A DNA stretch of 64,000 nt from Tropicibacter sp. Alg240-R139 (lineage in GTDB: Bacteria > Pseudomonadota > Alphaproteobacteria > Rhodobacterales > Rhodobacteraceae): NCBI RefSeq assembly GCF_900537075.1, contig NZ_UNRA01000003.1, positions 1-64,000 of the forward strand, given 5' to 3'. Position 1 is the stretch's first letter. Every line of letters starts with the position of its first letter. The translations under genes were made by a program, and so were the position numbers. The notes beneath the pieces are model-generated. The model had not been told where the DNA came from, made no database searches, and saw nothing but the letters and a program-made list of their open reading frames with translations. Positions 20,617-30,666 of this stretch are shown here, piece after piece.

Positions 20617-22800
20617 CTACCTCAACCTTAGTGCATTCAGTGAAACGGTAATCGAAGAGGTCGACATCGCCAAGGCGGCAATCAAAGGCGTCGCCAGCCC
20701 GGCCACGGCTAACGGCACGGCAATCACGTTGTAAACTGTCGCAATGCGAAAGTTTTCGCGAATGCGCCGTGTTGCTTTTTTGGCCACGTCGCAGGCCTCA
20801 GCGATTGGGGACAGGTCAGTGCCAAGCAGCACGATGTCTGAAGCCACTCGGGCTGCGTCCAACGCCGTCGCTGGAGAGATTGACACATGCGCTGCCGTCA
20901 GAGCCGCCGTATCATTCAGGCCATCGCCCACCATCAAAACGCACTGTCCCTGCCCGGTCATCTCGATGATGCGAGCGGCCTTGTCTTGCGGCAACGCTTC
21001 GGCCATCCAGTCGGTGATCCCCAACCGCTCGGCCAAAGCGCGGACTGCGCCGGTTGTATCACCGGACATCAGGACCACCTGTTTTTCCGACGCCATCAGG
21101 GACGAAACCGCCTCCTCTGCTCCAGGGCGCAAAGCATCGTTGAACCGAAACTCGACCGGTGCGGCACCATCCACTGATAACCAGGCAGCCGTATGAGCTC
21201 CTTGCTCGGCCCCGACCCAAGCTGCGCGACCAAAGCGGACCGTTTTGCCATCTAGTAACCCTTGAGAACCAAAGCCGGGAACCTCGGTTACGTCTGCCAC
21301 TGCCACTGCGTCGATCTCGGCCGCCTCGGCGGCCTGGGTCACCGCCCGCGACAATGGATGCGACGACGCCCCGGCCAAAGCCGCTGCAATCGACGCAGCT
21401 TCGCGTGGGATGTCGCTGAGGTTCGTCAGGTCAGGCGTGCCCTTCGTCAAGGTACCGGTCTTATCGAAAACCACAGTGTCAATCTCAGCCAGACGTTCCA
21501 AAGCGGTGGAATGCTTAATCAACATCCCCTTGCGAAACAACCGACCAGAAGCCGCTGTGGTCACTGCAGGAACTGCCAAACCAAGCGCACAAGGGCAGGT
21601 GATGATCAGAACCGCAGCAGCGATGTTGAGTGCCGTGCGTAAGTCGCCAGAGTAGAGATACCACCCAAAGAAACTAAGCGCGGACAGGATGTGCACACCC
21701 GGCGCATAAAGCTTCGCGGCACTGTCCGCCAACGAGGTGTAACGCGAGCGACCCGATTCAGCGACCGCCACAAGATCGGCCATGCGATGCAGCGATGTGT
21801 CAGTTCCAACCGCCGACGCGCGAATAGTCAGTGGACCGGTCAGATTGACCTCGCCCGCGCTTACTCCTGTGCCGGGTTCTGCGTAGACCGGGACGGTTTC
21901 GCCAGTTAGCAGAGAGCGGTCGAGTTCGGATTGCCCCTCGACAATCTCACCATCCACAGGCATCCGTCCACCAGGCCGCACCCGGATCAGATCTCCTATC
22001 CGCAGGTCAGCCACGGCAACTTCTTGTTCGGCACCGTCTTTGATACGCAAGGCGCGGGGCACTTCAAGCGCCGACAGCTCTTGCGCCGCTGATCGGGCAA
22101 TGGCCCGTGTGCGATGATCCAGATAGCGGCCCGCCAACAGGAAAAATACCAACGTCAGAGCCGCATCAAAATAGGCATGCTCGCCGCTGAGAGCCGTTTC
22201 CCAAAGCGACGTCGCCAGCGCCAGCGCGATGGCCAACACAATCGGCACGTCCATGTTCAGGCGGCGCATACGCAGCGCGCTCCATGCGCTTTCAAAGAAC
22301 GGCTTGCCTGCAAAGGCAATCGCAGGCAAAGCAATCGCGGCCGAGATCCAATGGAACATGTCCCGCGTTGCATCCGTGGCGCCTGACCAGACGGACACCG
22401 ATAAGAGCATAACGTTCATCGAGGCAAAGCCCGCCACTGCGAGCCGCATCAGCAACTCGCGCCCGGCCTTGTCGCTGCCGGTGACAGACAAGGCACCCGC
22501 ATCCAGCTCATGCGACTCGAAACCTTCGGCCTCAAGAACGGAGATAAGCGCATCGGCCCGGACACCCGGTTCAGCCTGTATCATCGCCCGTTTGAGCGTC
22601 AAGTTGACCCGCGCCGATTGCACGCCTGGCACTGCATTCAGCGCCCGCTCAACCTTGGATATACAAGCCTGACAGTGGATCGTCGGCAAGGACAGGGCCA
22701 GTTGCACATCTTTGGGAATCGGGCGCACGGGCTCGGTCGGCGTGACAACACAGCCGGGACAGGCCGCTGCGGGTTGGGGTCGTGCAGTGACTGCTCCCAT
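20617..22800 (-). CDS. ccoI: Copper-transporting P1B-type ATPase CcoI
   Basis: A 727-aa heavy-metal ATPase that supplies copper to the cbb3 oxidase. Features in order: a cysteine-rich N-terminus (ACPGC), a heavy-metal-associated domain with CQACISK, the transmembrane core with TCPCALGLAVPA (CPC), the phosphorylation site DKTGTLTKG, SSHPLSR, and GDGLNDTAAL. The neighbours and the CPC motif support CcoI/FixI over a general copper exporter. I start it at the ATG at 22800, just after the ccoH stop codon; the frame stays open 13 codons further upstream. Confidence 0.93.
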   Translation of the reverse strand: MGAVTARPQPAAACPGCVVTPTEPVRPIPKDVQLALSLPTIHCQACISKVERALNAVPGVQSARVNLTLKRAMIQAEPGVRADALISVLEAEGFESHELDAGALSVTGSDKAGRELLMRLAVAGFASMNVMLLSVSVWSGATDATRDMFHWISAAIALPAIAFAGKPFFESAWSALRMRRLNMDVPIVLAIALALATSLWETALSGEHAYFDAALTLVFFLLAGRYLDHRTRAIARSAAQELSALEVPRALRIKDGAEQEVAVADLRIGDLIRVRPGGRMPVDGEIVEGQSELDRSLLTGETVPVYAEPGTGVSAGEVNLTGPLTIRASAVGTDTSLHRMADLVAVAESGRSRYTSLADSAAKLYAPGVHILSALSFFGWYLYSGDLRTALNIAAAVLIITCPCALGLAVPAVTTAASGRLFRKGMLIKHSTALERLAEIDTVVFDKTGTLTKGTPDLTNLSDIPREAASIAAALAGASSHPLSRAVTQAAEAAEIDAVAVADVTEVPGFGSQGLLDGKTVRFGRAAWVGAEQGAHTAAWLSVDGAAPVEFRFNDALRPGAEEAVSSLMASEKQVVLMSGDTTGAVRALAERLGITDWMAEALPQDKAARIIEMTGQGQCVLMVGDGLNDTAALTAAHVSISPATALDAARVASDIVLLGTDLSPIAEACDVAKKATRRIRENFRIATVYNVIAVPLAVAGLATPLIAALAMSTSSITVSLNALRLR

Positions 22801-22804
22801 CAGG

Positions 22805-23263
22805 TCAACCCCTGACATCCAGCACAACGCGTTGGACAAATTCGGTGCCGTCCTGAGCCTTGGCCTTCATGCGAATGTTCCAGTTACCGCCGCCCAGTTC
22901 GGCCTTAGCCACATAGGCGCTGCCGTCGAATTGGAAATCGGGCTCAAAGTCCTCCTTCACATGGGTTGCGCGGCCCAAGACGGCCTCAAGCTGAGCGACC
23001 TGAACCGGCTGCCCGGCCTCATCGGTGATCGACAGGATCACCAGACCGCCTTTGGCCCTGGCATCAACGGTCCACCCCAATCCCTCTTGCGCGTCGCGGC
23101 GTTCGTTGAACTGCTGCGAAGCCACGTAAGAGTTCTTGGCCTCAAGCCCCGGAAACGTCGCGACCGCGTTGTAGGCCAAAATCAGATTGACCGTGATGAT
23201 GATCCCAAAGGCACCGATGAACACGGCCAGCATATGTTTGCCGGTAAACTCACGCTCGGCCAT
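22805..23263 (-). CDS. ccoH: CcoH/FixH family protein
   Basis: A 152-aa protein with an N-terminal membrane anchor (MLAVFIGAFGIIITVNLILA) and a periplasmic beta-rich domain that ends VQRVVLDVRG. CcoH stabilises the cbb3 oxidase during assembly. It lies between ccoG, which ends 3 nt before its start, and ccoI, the standard order ccoG-H-I-S. Confidence 0.93.
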   Translation of the reverse strand: MAEREFTGKHMLAVFIGAFGIIITVNLILAYNAVATFPGLEAKNSYVASQQFNERRDAQEGLGWTVDARAKGGLVILSITDEAGQPVQVAQLEAVLGRATHVKEDFEPDFQFDGSAYVAKAELGGGNWNIRMKAKAQDGTEFVQRVVLDVRG

Positions 23264-23265
23264 GA

Positions 23266-24693
23266 TCAGTTGCCTTTCCCGTTAAAGTTCGTGTCTTTAT
23301 ACGCGCGTTCGCCGTTCGACGTATCCTCGATCCAGATCCGCACATCGGTGCTGCCTGCCGTCGCGGGGCCTGCATCCTTGGGCGCCACGATATACACTCG
23401 CTGCAAAAACGAGGTGTCGGCGGGCACATCCACGGTATCACCAGAAAGCCCCTCAAGCTCAATCCGCATGGATGGATCACCCGCGATAGACAGCTGGAAG
23501 GGTCGATTTTCGCCGTGTTTGTTGCGCAGGCGCACGTCATAAGTGTTGCGGATCGAACCGTCGGACAGAGTCACAAAGGTCGGGTTGCGAACTGGGGCCA
23601 CTGTCAATTCAATGTCTGCACGAATGAACAGAGCAAACAGCAAACCGACACCAACAAGGCTCCACAAAGAGGTGTATAACATCGTGCGCGGGCGGAAGAT
23701 GTGCTTCCAGATGTTTCTAGGAGTCTGCCCCGCCCGTTCATTGGCCTCGTCACTCAACGCCATATAGTCGATCAGGCCACGCGGCTTGCCGATCTTTTCC
23801 ATCATGTCGTCACAGGCGTCGATACACAGCGCGCATGTGATGCACTCCATCTGCTGGCCATCGCGAATGTCGATTCCCATGGGACAAACGTTGACGCAGG
23901 CCATACAATCGATGCAGTCGCCAAGTTCGGAATCAGCTGTCCGCTTGCCTTTGCCGCGCGGCTCTCCCCGCCATTCGCGGTAGCCCACCGTCAGCGTATC
24001 CTCGTCCATCATCGCTGCCTGAATGCGCGGCCAGGGGCAGGCATAGATACAGATCTGTTCGCGCGCAAACCCGCCAAAGAAAAAGGTGGTCGCCGTCAGA
24101 ATGGCCATGGTGGTGTAGGCGATCGGATGTGCATTGCCAGTCACCAGATCGACGGACAGAGTTGGCGCATCAGCGAAATAGAACACCCAAGCACCACCAG
24201 TTGCCAAACCGATCAGCAGCCAGGTGATCCACTTGGTGATCCGTAAACGCACTTTGCGGAAATCCAGTTTCTTTTGCCTATGAAGACGCAGACGTGCGTT
24301 CCGGTCGCCTTCGATCCAGCGTTCCACCAGAATAAAGAGATCCGTCCAAACGGTTTGCGGACAGGCATATCCGCACCAGACCCGACCAAGCGCCGAGGTG
24401 AACAGGAACAGCCCAAGCCCAGCCATGATCAAAAGACCCGCAACAAAGTAGAACTCGTGCGGCCAAATCTCGACCCAGAAGAAATAGAACCGACGGTTCG
24501 CCATATCCAACAACACCGCCTGATCCGGCAGGTTAGGACCACGATCCCAACGGATCCAGGGGGTCAGATAGTAAATCCCTAGGGTCACCGCCATGATGAT
24601 CCATTTGAGGTTGCGGAACGGCCCTGAAACACGTCGAGGAAAGATCGGTTCCCGTGCGGCGTACAGGCTGGGGGCGGGCTCGGAATCGCTCAC
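23266..24693 (-). CDS. ccoG: cbb3 oxidase accessory iron-sulfur protein CcoG
   Basis: A 475-aa membrane protein (FixG/RdxA family) with several N-terminal membrane helices, a CGYACPQTVW motif, and two 4Fe-4S clusters of ferredoxin type: CIDCMACVNVCPMGID and CITCALCIDACDDMM. CcoG is thought to act as a cupric reductase during copper delivery to the oxidase. A C-terminal Ig-like domain follows the last helix. An FNR box lies 63 nt upstream of the start, so the ccoGHIS operon is likely under oxygen control. Confidence 0.95.
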   Translation of the reverse strand: MSDSEPAPSLYAAREPIFPRRVSGPFRNLKWIIMAVTLGIYYLTPWIRWDRGPNLPDQAVLLDMANRRFYFFWVEIWPHEFYFVAGLLIMAGLGLFLFTSALGRVWCGYACPQTVWTDLFILVERWIEGDRNARLRLHRQKKLDFRKVRLRITKWITWLLIGLATGGAWVFYFADAPTLSVDLVTGNAHPIAYTTMAILTATTFFFGGFAREQICIYACPWPRIQAAMMDEDTLTVGYREWRGEPRGKGKRTADSELGDCIDCMACVNVCPMGIDIRDGQQMECITCALCIDACDDMMEKIGKPRGLIDYMALSDEANERAGQTPRNIWKHIFRPRTMLYTSLWSLVGVGLLFALFIRADIELTVAPVRNPTFVTLSDGSIRNTYDVRLRNKHGENRPFQLSIAGDPSMRIELEGLSGDTVDVPADTSFLQRVYIVAPKDAGPATAGSTDVRIWIEDTSNGERAYKDTNFNGKGN

Positions 24694-24756
24694 GGCGTCA
24701 CTCCAGATAATGGGCTTATTCGAGGCGTGTTTTCACAGGTTATACATGAGGCAACT

Positions 24757-24770
24757 TTGACATGGGTCAA
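24757..24770 (-). promoter_or_regulatory. FNR/FnrL box upstream of ccoG
   Basis: TTGAC-ATGG-GTCAA, a perfect dyad matching the FNR consensus TTGAT-N4-ATCAA except for the T-to-C/A-to-G change in each arm. It is centred about 70 nt upstream of ccoG. The likely activator is the fnrL product encoded at 30997. Confidence 0.8.
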
Positions 24771-24882
24771 AAAGCGTATCCAAGGTTCACGTTTTAAGTA
24801 ATCAGTTACCATAGCATTGCATGGGCGGGGCCGGGGCTCCCAAAGCAGAAAAAAGTTCCAACTCTGCCCGAACTCCCCCAAT

Positions 24883-25764
24883 TCAGAGCATTTCCTGCGT
24901 TTTTTGACGCCTCAACCATTGTAGGAACGCTTTGACAGGTGGCCGCAGAACACCGGGACGGGTCACGATGAAATAGCCCCGTGCACTTTCGTCGCAGAAC
25001 AGTTCGACCAACCGCCCCGAGGCCAGATCGTCCTCGACGAACTTGCGAACGGTCACCGCGACCCCTTGACCCGCACGCACTCCTTCGATCAGCAGGTTGC
25101 CGGGCAATTGGATACGAGCCCCGCGCGACAACAACTCGACCCCATGGGACTCGAACCAGGTGTTAGCCTCGTTTGCGCCGATCTCTTCCAGCCATGGAAG
25201 CTCGGCCAGTTCCTCTGGGGTTACGCTCTGTCGGCCGCCGAGCAACGCGGGCGACGCCACAACAGACATGGCCGACGGCACCAGCATTTCGACATTCAGC
25301 CCCGGCCAATTCCCATCGCCATGGCGGATCGCCATGTCTACGCCGCCAGGTTCCAGCGCCACAATGCGCGGATTCGGGTCCAGCATTAAGTCGATTTCGG
25401 GGTGTTTCACGCGAAAGTCAGGCAGCCGCGGCATCAGCCAGATCGTCGCAAAGGTCGATGTGCAAGAGATATGCAACGGACGCGCGGCGTCGATTTGCAT
25501 CAACTCCTCAACCGCCGCGGTGATCGCACCAAATCCAAGCCGCAGGGCGCGTGCCAGCTGCTGTCCTTCAACCGTCAGAACAAGACTACGACCATTGCGA
25601 TCGACAAGCGAAACTCCCAAGTGCGCCTCAAGCTGCTTGAGGTGCTGACTAATGGCAGCATGGCTAACATTCAGGATCTGCCCCGCTTTAACGACGTTTC
25701 CCTCAACAGCAAAAGCATCCAGAGCGCGAAGAGAGATCAGGGAGGGCATGTTTCGCCAACTCAT
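24883..25764 (-). CDS. LysR-family transcriptional regulator
   Basis: A 293-aa regulator with the typical LysR winged helix-turn-helix near the N-terminus (ALDAFAVEGNVVKAGQILN then VSHAAISQHLKQLEAHLG). The C-terminal substrate-binding domain resembles GcvA-type regulators (LNVEMLVPSAMSVVASPALL). I choose the ATG at 25764; upstream in-frame residues are not conserved. The target is unknown. A 51-aa ORF lies divergently 100 nt away, the common LysR-target arrangement. Confidence 0.88.
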   Translation of the reverse strand: MSWRNMPSLISLRALDAFAVEGNVVKAGQILNVSHAAISQHLKQLEAHLGVSLVDRNGRSLVLTVEGQQLARALRLGFGAITAAVEELMQIDAARPLHISCTSTFATIWLMPRLPDFRVKHPEIDLMLDPNPRIVALEPGGVDMAIRHGDGNWPGLNVEMLVPSAMSVVASPALLGGRQSVTPEELAELPWLEEIGANEANTWFESHGVELLSRGARIQLPGNLLIEGVRAGQGVAVTVRKFVEDDLASGRLVELFCDESARGYFIVTRPGVLRPPVKAFLQWLRRQKTQEML

Positions 25765-25863
25765 ATGTAATCCTGACTTACATAAATGAATTATGATTGA
25801 ATCGCATTTTTCACAGCCCTGATCAATATGAATGTCAGACACCAACAACAAAGGATATTCGCA

Positions 25864-26019
25864 ATGCTTGGAGTTTATGCAGACAGTTTCCTGACCGCAG
25901 CCCGTGTTGCACCTCGTCGGAATTCGGCTTTTCCCGAACCGCCAGAGGGAGCCATTGTTCAGAAACGATCGACCATCACGCGAGTCTTTTCACGGTTAAC
26001 CGGGAAACACCGCAAGTAA
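25864..26019 (+). CDS. Small basic hypothetical protein divergent from the LysR gene
   Basis: 51 codons from the ATG at 25864 (MLGVYADSFLTAARVAPRRN) to a basic end (TITRVFSRLTGKHRK). AAAGGA precedes the ATG at 9 nt, better than the upstream in-frame start at 25828. It has no membrane segment or motif that I recognise; the N-terminus is mildly hydrophobic and the C-terminus Arg/Lys-rich. It may be a LysR target. Coding status is moderately supported by the ribosome binding site only. Confidence 0.45.
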   Translation: MLGVYADSFLTAARVAPRRNSAFPEPPEGAIVQKRSTITRVFSRLTGKHRK

Positions 26020-26128
26020 AATACCCGCCCACCGGCAAAGGTGGACGGGCTGCGAACCAGACCTTAGTCTGGGTTATCAGCGTCGGCTATTCAGGAAACG
26101 CGCGAACAGATCGAATAGCCAACGCCTG

Positions 26129-26152
26129 CCTTCGGGCCATCAGGCCCGAAGG
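26129..26152. other. Perfect hairpin downstream of ccoP
   Basis: CCTTCGGGCC (26129-26138) pairs with GGCCCGAAGG (26143-26152), loop ATCA, 16 nt after the ccoP stop on the minus strand. No T tract follows on either strand. It could stabilise the 3' end of ccoNOQP mRNA. A second, weaker inverted repeat (CCCGCCCACC/GGTGGACGGG, 26025-26050) lies nearer the small ORF. Confidence 0.5.
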
Positions 26153-26167
26153 TGTCTCAATCAGCGA

Positions 26168-27043
26168 TCACTCGCCGCCACCCAGCTGGTGGACATAGGC
26201 CGTCACGGCACGGATTTGCGCCTCGGTCAGGCGGGTGTTCCACGCAGGCATCACACCAAAGCGACTGTACGTCACCGTGTGCTTGATGTCCTCGTAATCC
26301 CCACCAAACAGCCAGATCGCATCCGCCAGGTTGGGCGCGCCCTGCTCGCGATCACCGGTGCCGTCTTCCATGTGGCACGAGGCGCAATTGTCCGCGTAAA
26401 GCACCGAACCGGCCTCAACCTGCGACGCATCATTGGCGTCACTCGACAGCGACATTACATAGTTCGTGACCTGATCGACTTCTTCTTCAGTCAACAGCTC
26501 GTCCCGACCAAAGGCAGGCATTTCAGAGTAGCGCGCGTCTTCGCTGTCCTCGTTGCGAATGCCGTGCGCCACAGTGAAATGGATCGCCTCCATGTCTCCG
26601 CCCCAGAGCCAGTCATCGTCCAGCAGGTTGGGATAGCCTTTGGCACCCGCCGCGCCCGACCCGTGACACTGCGCGCACCAAGTGCGGAACACAGCGCCAC
26701 CGGCCGACACCGCATAGGTGTTGAGCTCGGGATCGCCAACGATTGCGTTCAGATCAACCGCTTCAAGCTTGGCGTTGATCGGAGCATTGGCTTCCTCGAC
26801 CGCTTGGATTTCCGCGTTCACATCCGCCCGGGACGACCAGCCCAGAACTCCTGCAGTTGCCCCGCTAACAAGCGGCCAGGCCGGATAGGCGATTGTGTAA
26901 GCGACGGCCCAGATAATGGTCAGGTAAAAGGTCCAGACCCACCAGCGCGGCATGGGGTTATCCCATTCTTCGATGCCGTCCCAGTTATGGCCAGTCGTGC
27001 CATTCCCGTGCTCATTCTTCTTTTCAGACGTATTGTCGCTCAT
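26168..27043 (-). CDS. ccoP: cbb3 oxidase subunit III, dihaem cytochrome c
   Basis: A 291-aa membrane-anchored dihaem cytochrome that passes electrons into the cbb3 oxidase. One N-terminal helix follows the [20 protein letters not shown] region; two haem c sites follow: CAQCHG and CASCHM, each with a downstream methionine ligand candidate ([14 protein letters not shown]). The 4-nt ATGA overlap with ccoQ indicates translational coupling. Confidence 0.97.
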   Translation of the reverse strand: MSDNTSEKKNEHGNGTTGHNWDGIEEWDNPMPRWWVWTFYLTIIWAVAYTIAYPAWPLVSGATAGVLGWSSRADVNAEIQAVEEANAPINAKLEAVDLNAIVGDPELNTYAVSAGGAVFRTWCAQCHGSGAAGAKGYPNLLDDDWLWGGDMEAIHFTVAHGIRNEDSEDARYSEMPAFGRDELLTEEEVDQVTNYVMSLSSDANDASQVEAGSVLYADNCASCHMEDGTGDREQGAPNLADAIWLFGGDYEDIKHTVTYSRFGVMPAWNTRLTEAQIRAVTAYVHQLGGGE

Positions 27044-27225
27044 TGCCTCGCCTCCTTGGATGTGGCGGGTTTGTCTTCATGTCGGAACGGGATGTTTGCA
27101 GTATCCTGATAGGTTTTGGTGCTGCCCGGGCGAAACACCCAGAAAACAACCCCTACAAAGAAAGCGAACAGTCCGACCAGAAACCAGCTGTCTGCGAGTT
27201 GTCTAAGAAAAGTGTACTCTTCCAT
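27040..27225 (-). CDS. ccoQ: cbb3 oxidase subunit CcoQ
   Basis: A 61-aa single-helix protein ([20 protein letters not shown]) with a short polar tail. CcoQ/FixQ stabilises the interaction of CcoP with the CcoNO core. Order and spacing (11 nt after ccoO, overlapping ccoP) are standard. Confidence 0.95.
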   Translation of the reverse strand: MEEYTFLRQLADSWFLVGLFAFFVGVVFWVFRPGSTKTYQDTANIPFRHEDKPATSKEARQ

Positions 27226-27236
27226 GATCCCCTCCC

Positions 27237-27965
27237 TCAGCGGCTTGCGTCAGGTGTGAAGGTCGAGAAATCGACCAACGTGCCCAGCATCTGCAGATAG
27301 GCGATGATCGCATCGCCTTCGGAGATTCCCGGCTGACCGTCAAAGTTGCGAACGTTCACCTTGTCGCCATAGCGTTCCAGAAGGCCATCATAGTCACTAT
27401 CCGGGTCGGCCTGCGCGCGGAAGTCGGCCTGCGCCTGCGCCAGCATCTCATCCGAGTAAGGCACACCCACTATCGAGTGGCTGGTCATGACATCCTGGAT
27501 GTATTTGCCGTCGATCCGGGTTTCTTCCAGAAAGCCATATTTCGGCATGATCGATTCTGGCACCACTGCCTGCGGGTCACGCATGTGATCGACGTGCCAT
27601 TCATCCGAATAGCGTCCACCAACTCGGGCCAGATCCGGCCCGGTCCGTTTGGACCCCCACTGAAACGGGTGATCGTACATCGATTCCGCCGCCAGTGAGT
27701 AGTGACCATAGCGCTCGACCTCGTCCCGCATAGGGCGGATCATCTGGCTGTGGCAGTTGTAGCACCCTTCGCGAATGTAGATCTCGCGCCCGGCCAGTTC
27801 GAGCGGGGTGTAAGGGCGCATGCCTTCTACCTTCTCGATGGTGTTTTCCAACCAGAACAGCGGTGCGATCTGCACGATGCCACCGATGGTCACGACCAAA
27901 AAGCTGAAAATCAGCAGGAGGCTCGCGTTGGTCTCGAGGATTTTATGTTTGTCGAGAATTGCCAT
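27237..27965 (-). CDS. ccoO: cbb3 oxidase subunit II, monohaem cytochrome c
   Basis: A 242-aa membrane-anchored cytochrome with an N-terminal helix ([20 protein letters not shown]) and the haem site [11 protein letters not shown]. It relays electrons from CcoP to the catalytic subunit. It lies 14 nt downstream of ccoN. Confidence 0.97.
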   Translation of the reverse strand: MAILDKHKILETNASLLLIFSFLVVTIGGIVQIAPLFWLENTIEKVEGMRPYTPLELAGREIYIREGCYNCHSQMIRPMRDEVERYGHYSLAAESMYDHPFQWGSKRTGPDLARVGGRYSDEWHVDHMRDPQAVVPESIMPKYGFLEETRIDGKYIQDVMTSHSIVGVPYSDEMLAQAQADFRAQADPDSDYDGLLERYGDKVNVRNFDGQPGISEGDAIIAYLQMLGTLVDFSTFTPDASR

Positions 27966-27979
27966 TGCTCCGGCCCTCC

Positions 27980-29587
27980 TTATTCAGCCGGGACTGCGAC
28001 GGTCAGGCTAGCCTCTTTGGCCGGCGCTTTCCGTACAGTCATCAGCAGGTTGTAACACATGATCACAGCACCAGAGAGGAACATGAGACCACCAACCCCG
28101 CGTGCCACATAGGGCAAGAACTTGGCCGCAACGGTGTCGGCGAACGAGTTCACGAGGAAACCGTTGGCGTCCACTTCGCGCCACATCAGGCCCTCCATGA
28201 TACCGGTGACCCACATCGACGCCGCGTAGAGCACAATACCGATGGTCGCGAGCCAGAAGTGCCAGGACACGAGGCTAAGCGAGTAGAGACGTTCCCGCTT
28301 CCACAACACAGGCACCAGGAAGTACAGCGCACCAAAGGTGATCATGCCGTTCCAACCCAATGCACCCGAGTGAACGTGCCCAATGGTCCAGTCGGTGTAG
28401 TGGCTCAGCGAGTTCACGGCCCGGATCGACATCATCGGCCCCTCGAACGTGGACATGCCATAGAACCCAAGGCTGATCACCATCATACGAATAACAGGGT
28501 CGGTGCGCAGCTTGTCCCAAGCCCCCGACAGGGTCATCAAACCGTTGATCATGCCGCCCCAGGACGGCATCCACAGCACGATCGAGAACACCATGCCAAG
28601 GGTCGAGGCCCAGTCAGGCAACGCGGTGTAATGCAGGTGGTGCGGACCGGCCCAGATGTACAGGAAGATCAGCGCCCAGAAGTGGATGATCGACAGCTTG
28701 TACGAAAACACCGGACGCTCGGCCTGTTTCGGGATAAAGTAATACATCATGCCCAGGAAGCCCGCAGTCAGGAAGAAGCCCACCGCGTTGTGGCCATACC
28801 ACCATTGCGTCATCGCATCCTGCACACCGGACATAACCATGACAGAGCGCGAGCCCCAGATCGACACCGGCAAGGCTAGGTTGTTGACCACATGCAGCAT
28901 CGCAACGGTGACGATGAACGACAGGAAGAACCAGTTTGCCACGTAGATGTGCGGCTCTTTCCGCTTGACGATTGTACCTAGGAACACGGCCAGGTAAGCG
29001 ACCCAAACGATGGTCAGCCACAGATCAACATGCCATTCCGGCTCAGCGTATTCCTTGGATTGGGTCGAACCCAGCAGATACCCGGTTGCCGCCAGCACGA
29101 TGAACAGCTGATAGCCCCAGAATACGAACCACGCCAGGTTGCCGCCCCAAAGGCGCGCAGCGCAGGTTCGCTGTACCACATAGAACGATGTCGCGATCAA
29201 TGCGTTACCGCCAAAGGCAAAAATCACTGCCGAGGTGTGCAGCGGGCGCAGGCGACCAAAGTTGGCATACCCGTGAGCCCATTCAAAGTTCAGCGACGGA
29301 AACGCCAGCTGAAAAGCGATGATCACACCAACAAGAAAGCCAACAACACCCCACATGGCCGTCGCAATCACGCCGTAGCGGATCACACCGTCCATATACT
29401 CACCCGAGTAATCAACGTAGGTTTCTGGCTCGTCCGTATGGCGCAGTGTCCAAAGAAATAGCCCACCGGTGACGATCAGAATGATGATCGCATGCACCAT
29501 GTAAGCCGGATCGCGCGCGTAGTTGGCCGCCATCATGGCGAAGATGGCCACCACACCAAGCGCGATTAGCTTGATATAATTCGACAT
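27980..29587 (-). CDS. ccoN: cbb3 oxidase catalytic subunit I
   Basis: A 535-aa subunit of the high-affinity terminal oxidase, with twelve or more membrane helices. Haem and CuB ligand regions are visible: [50 protein letters not shown] and [12 protein letters not shown]. It is the first gene of ccoNOQP and begins about 100 nt from a perfect FNR box. The oxidase supports respiration at low oxygen. Confidence 0.98.
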   Translation of the reverse strand: MSNYIKLIALGVVAIFAMMAANYARDPAYMVHAIIILIVTGGLFLWTLRHTDEPETYVDYSGEYMDGVIRYGVIATAMWGVVGFLVGVIIAFQLAFPSLNFEWAHGYANFGRLRPLHTSAVIFAFGGNALIATSFYVVQRTCAARLWGGNLAWFVFWGYQLFIVLAATGYLLGSTQSKEYAEPEWHVDLWLTIVWVAYLAVFLGTIVKRKEPHIYVANWFFLSFIVTVAMLHVVNNLALPVSIWGSRSVMVMSGVQDAMTQWWYGHNAVGFFLTAGFLGMMYYFIPKQAERPVFSYKLSIIHFWALIFLYIWAGPHHLHYTALPDWASTLGMVFSIVLWMPSWGGMINGLMTLSGAWDKLRTDPVIRMMVISLGFYGMSTFEGPMMSIRAVNSLSHYTDWTIGHVHSGALGWNGMITFGALYFLVPVLWKRERLYSLSLVSWHFWLATIGIVLYAASMWVTGIMEGLMWREVDANGFLVNSFADTVAAKFLPYVARGVGGLMFLSGAVIMCYNLLMTVRKAPAKEASLTVAVPAE

Positions 29588-29680
29588 TTTGCGTCCCTTT
29601 GCCTTGTCCCACGCGATCTTTGCGTCACGCCAGACGAATTCAGACTAGGCGCTACATGAAGAACGGAGGTCCAACTTGCT

Positions 29681-29694
29681 TTGATCTGTATCAA
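29681..29694. promoter_or_regulatory. FNR/FnrL box between ccoN and usp
   Basis: TTGAT-CTGT-ATCAA matches the FNR consensus exactly in both arms. It is centred about 100 nt from the ccoN start and 97 nt from the divergent usp start, so it could serve either or both genes. With the usual class II spacing (-41.5) the start sites would be near 29646 (minus) and 29729 (plus). Confidence 0.9.
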
Positions 29695-29784
29695 GACACT
29701 AACGCGAAATCTGTGACAGGCATAACTCAATGAATACGAGAATGCGTGAAACCTTATGGTGCGCATTGTAGTCAAGAGGTTCAA

Positions 29785-30624
29785 ATGGCTTACAAATCTC
29801 TACTAACCGTTTTGACGGATCCCGAATTGCCCAAAGCAGCCCTTGGTCAATTGGTCGCTTTGGCCGAGGTCCAGAACGCGCATGTCGAAGCCCTGTGTCT
29901 GGGTGTCGACCGTTCGCAAACCGGATATTACTATGCCGGGGCCAATGCGATGATCCTGCAGGAATCGCTCAAACGCGCCAACACCGACGCAGAAGAGATC
30001 AACGCGGCAGCCAAAGCCTATCTCGACGCAACAGGCGTTCGATGGTCTACCGAAGATGGCGTGGCGCAGATCGCCGACATCGGACGGCATGTGGCACATC
30101 GCGCCCGTTTTTCGGATCTGGTCGTGTTGCAGCGCCCCTATGGTGACAACAAGGGTGCCGAGGCCGAGCCGATTGTCGAGGCCGCGATGTTCGAAGGGCA
30201 CGCGCCGGTTTTGATCGTGCCGGACAACGCGCAACCCGTGGCACAGCCCAAGACGGTACTGGTGGCCTGGAACGAAAGTGTTGAGGCAATGCGCGCCATC
30301 CGCCGTGCCCTGCCTTTCCTTGTTGCCGCCGAAACCGTGCGCATCGTTGTAATCGACCCGCCGCAACATGGTCCAGATCGCTCTGACCCGGGCGGATTGC
30401 TGTCCCAGATGCTGGCCCGCCACGGAGTACGCTGCGAGATCGACGTGCTCAGCAAGACCATGCCGCGCGTGTCCGACGTGCTGAATCGTCATGCCGCGGA
30501 TACCCAGGCGGATATGATCGTGATGGGAGCTTACGGCCACTCGCGCTTTCGCGAAGCCATCCTTGGCGGCGCGACGCGCAACATGCTGGAAAACGGCACT
30601 GTGCCAGTCTTCCTGGCGCACTAG
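29785..30624 (+). CDS. Universal stress protein, tandem UspA domains
   Basis: A 279-aa cytoplasmic protein made of two Usp domains. The second ends in the signature ADMIVMGAYGHSRFREAILGG, a G2-x-G9-G-S/T-like ATP-binding loop, and NMLENGTVPVFLAH. The ATG at 29785 (MAYKSLLTVLTDPE) fits the family; AGAGG lies about 9 nt upstream. Being divergent from ccoN across an FNR box suggests induction at low oxygen, as seen for Usp genes near cco loci. The precise role is unknown. Confidence 0.9.
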   Translation: MAYKSLLTVLTDPELPKAALGQLVALAEVQNAHVEALCLGVDRSQTGYYYAGANAMILQESLKRANTDAEEINAAAKAYLDATGVRWSTEDGVAQIADIGRHVAHRARFSDLVVLQRPYGDNKGAEAEPIVEAAMFEGHAPVLIVPDNAQPVAQPKTVLVAWNESVEAMRAIRRALPFLVAAETVRIVVIDPPQHGPDRSDPGGLLSQMLARHGVRCEIDVLSKTMPRVSDVLNRHAADTQADMIVMGAYGHSRFREAILGGATRNMLENGTVPVFLAH

Positions 30625-30633
30625 AGCCAAAGC

Positions 30634-30663
30634 AAAACAGGCACCGCATTCGGCGCCTGTTTT
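30634..30663. terminator. Bidirectional intrinsic terminator
   Basis: AAAACAGGC (30634-30642) pairs with GCCTGTTTT (30655-30663) around a CC/GG-extended loop. T runs on both sides let it serve both usp (plus) and the glsB-like gene (minus), whose ends converge here. Confidence 0.85.
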
Positions 30664-30666
30664 CAT

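Noticed and set aside
26025-26050. CCCGCCCACC/GGTGGACGGG hairpin as terminator of the 51-aa ORF
   Set aside because: No T tract follows on the plus strand, so it is only recorded as an inverted repeat.
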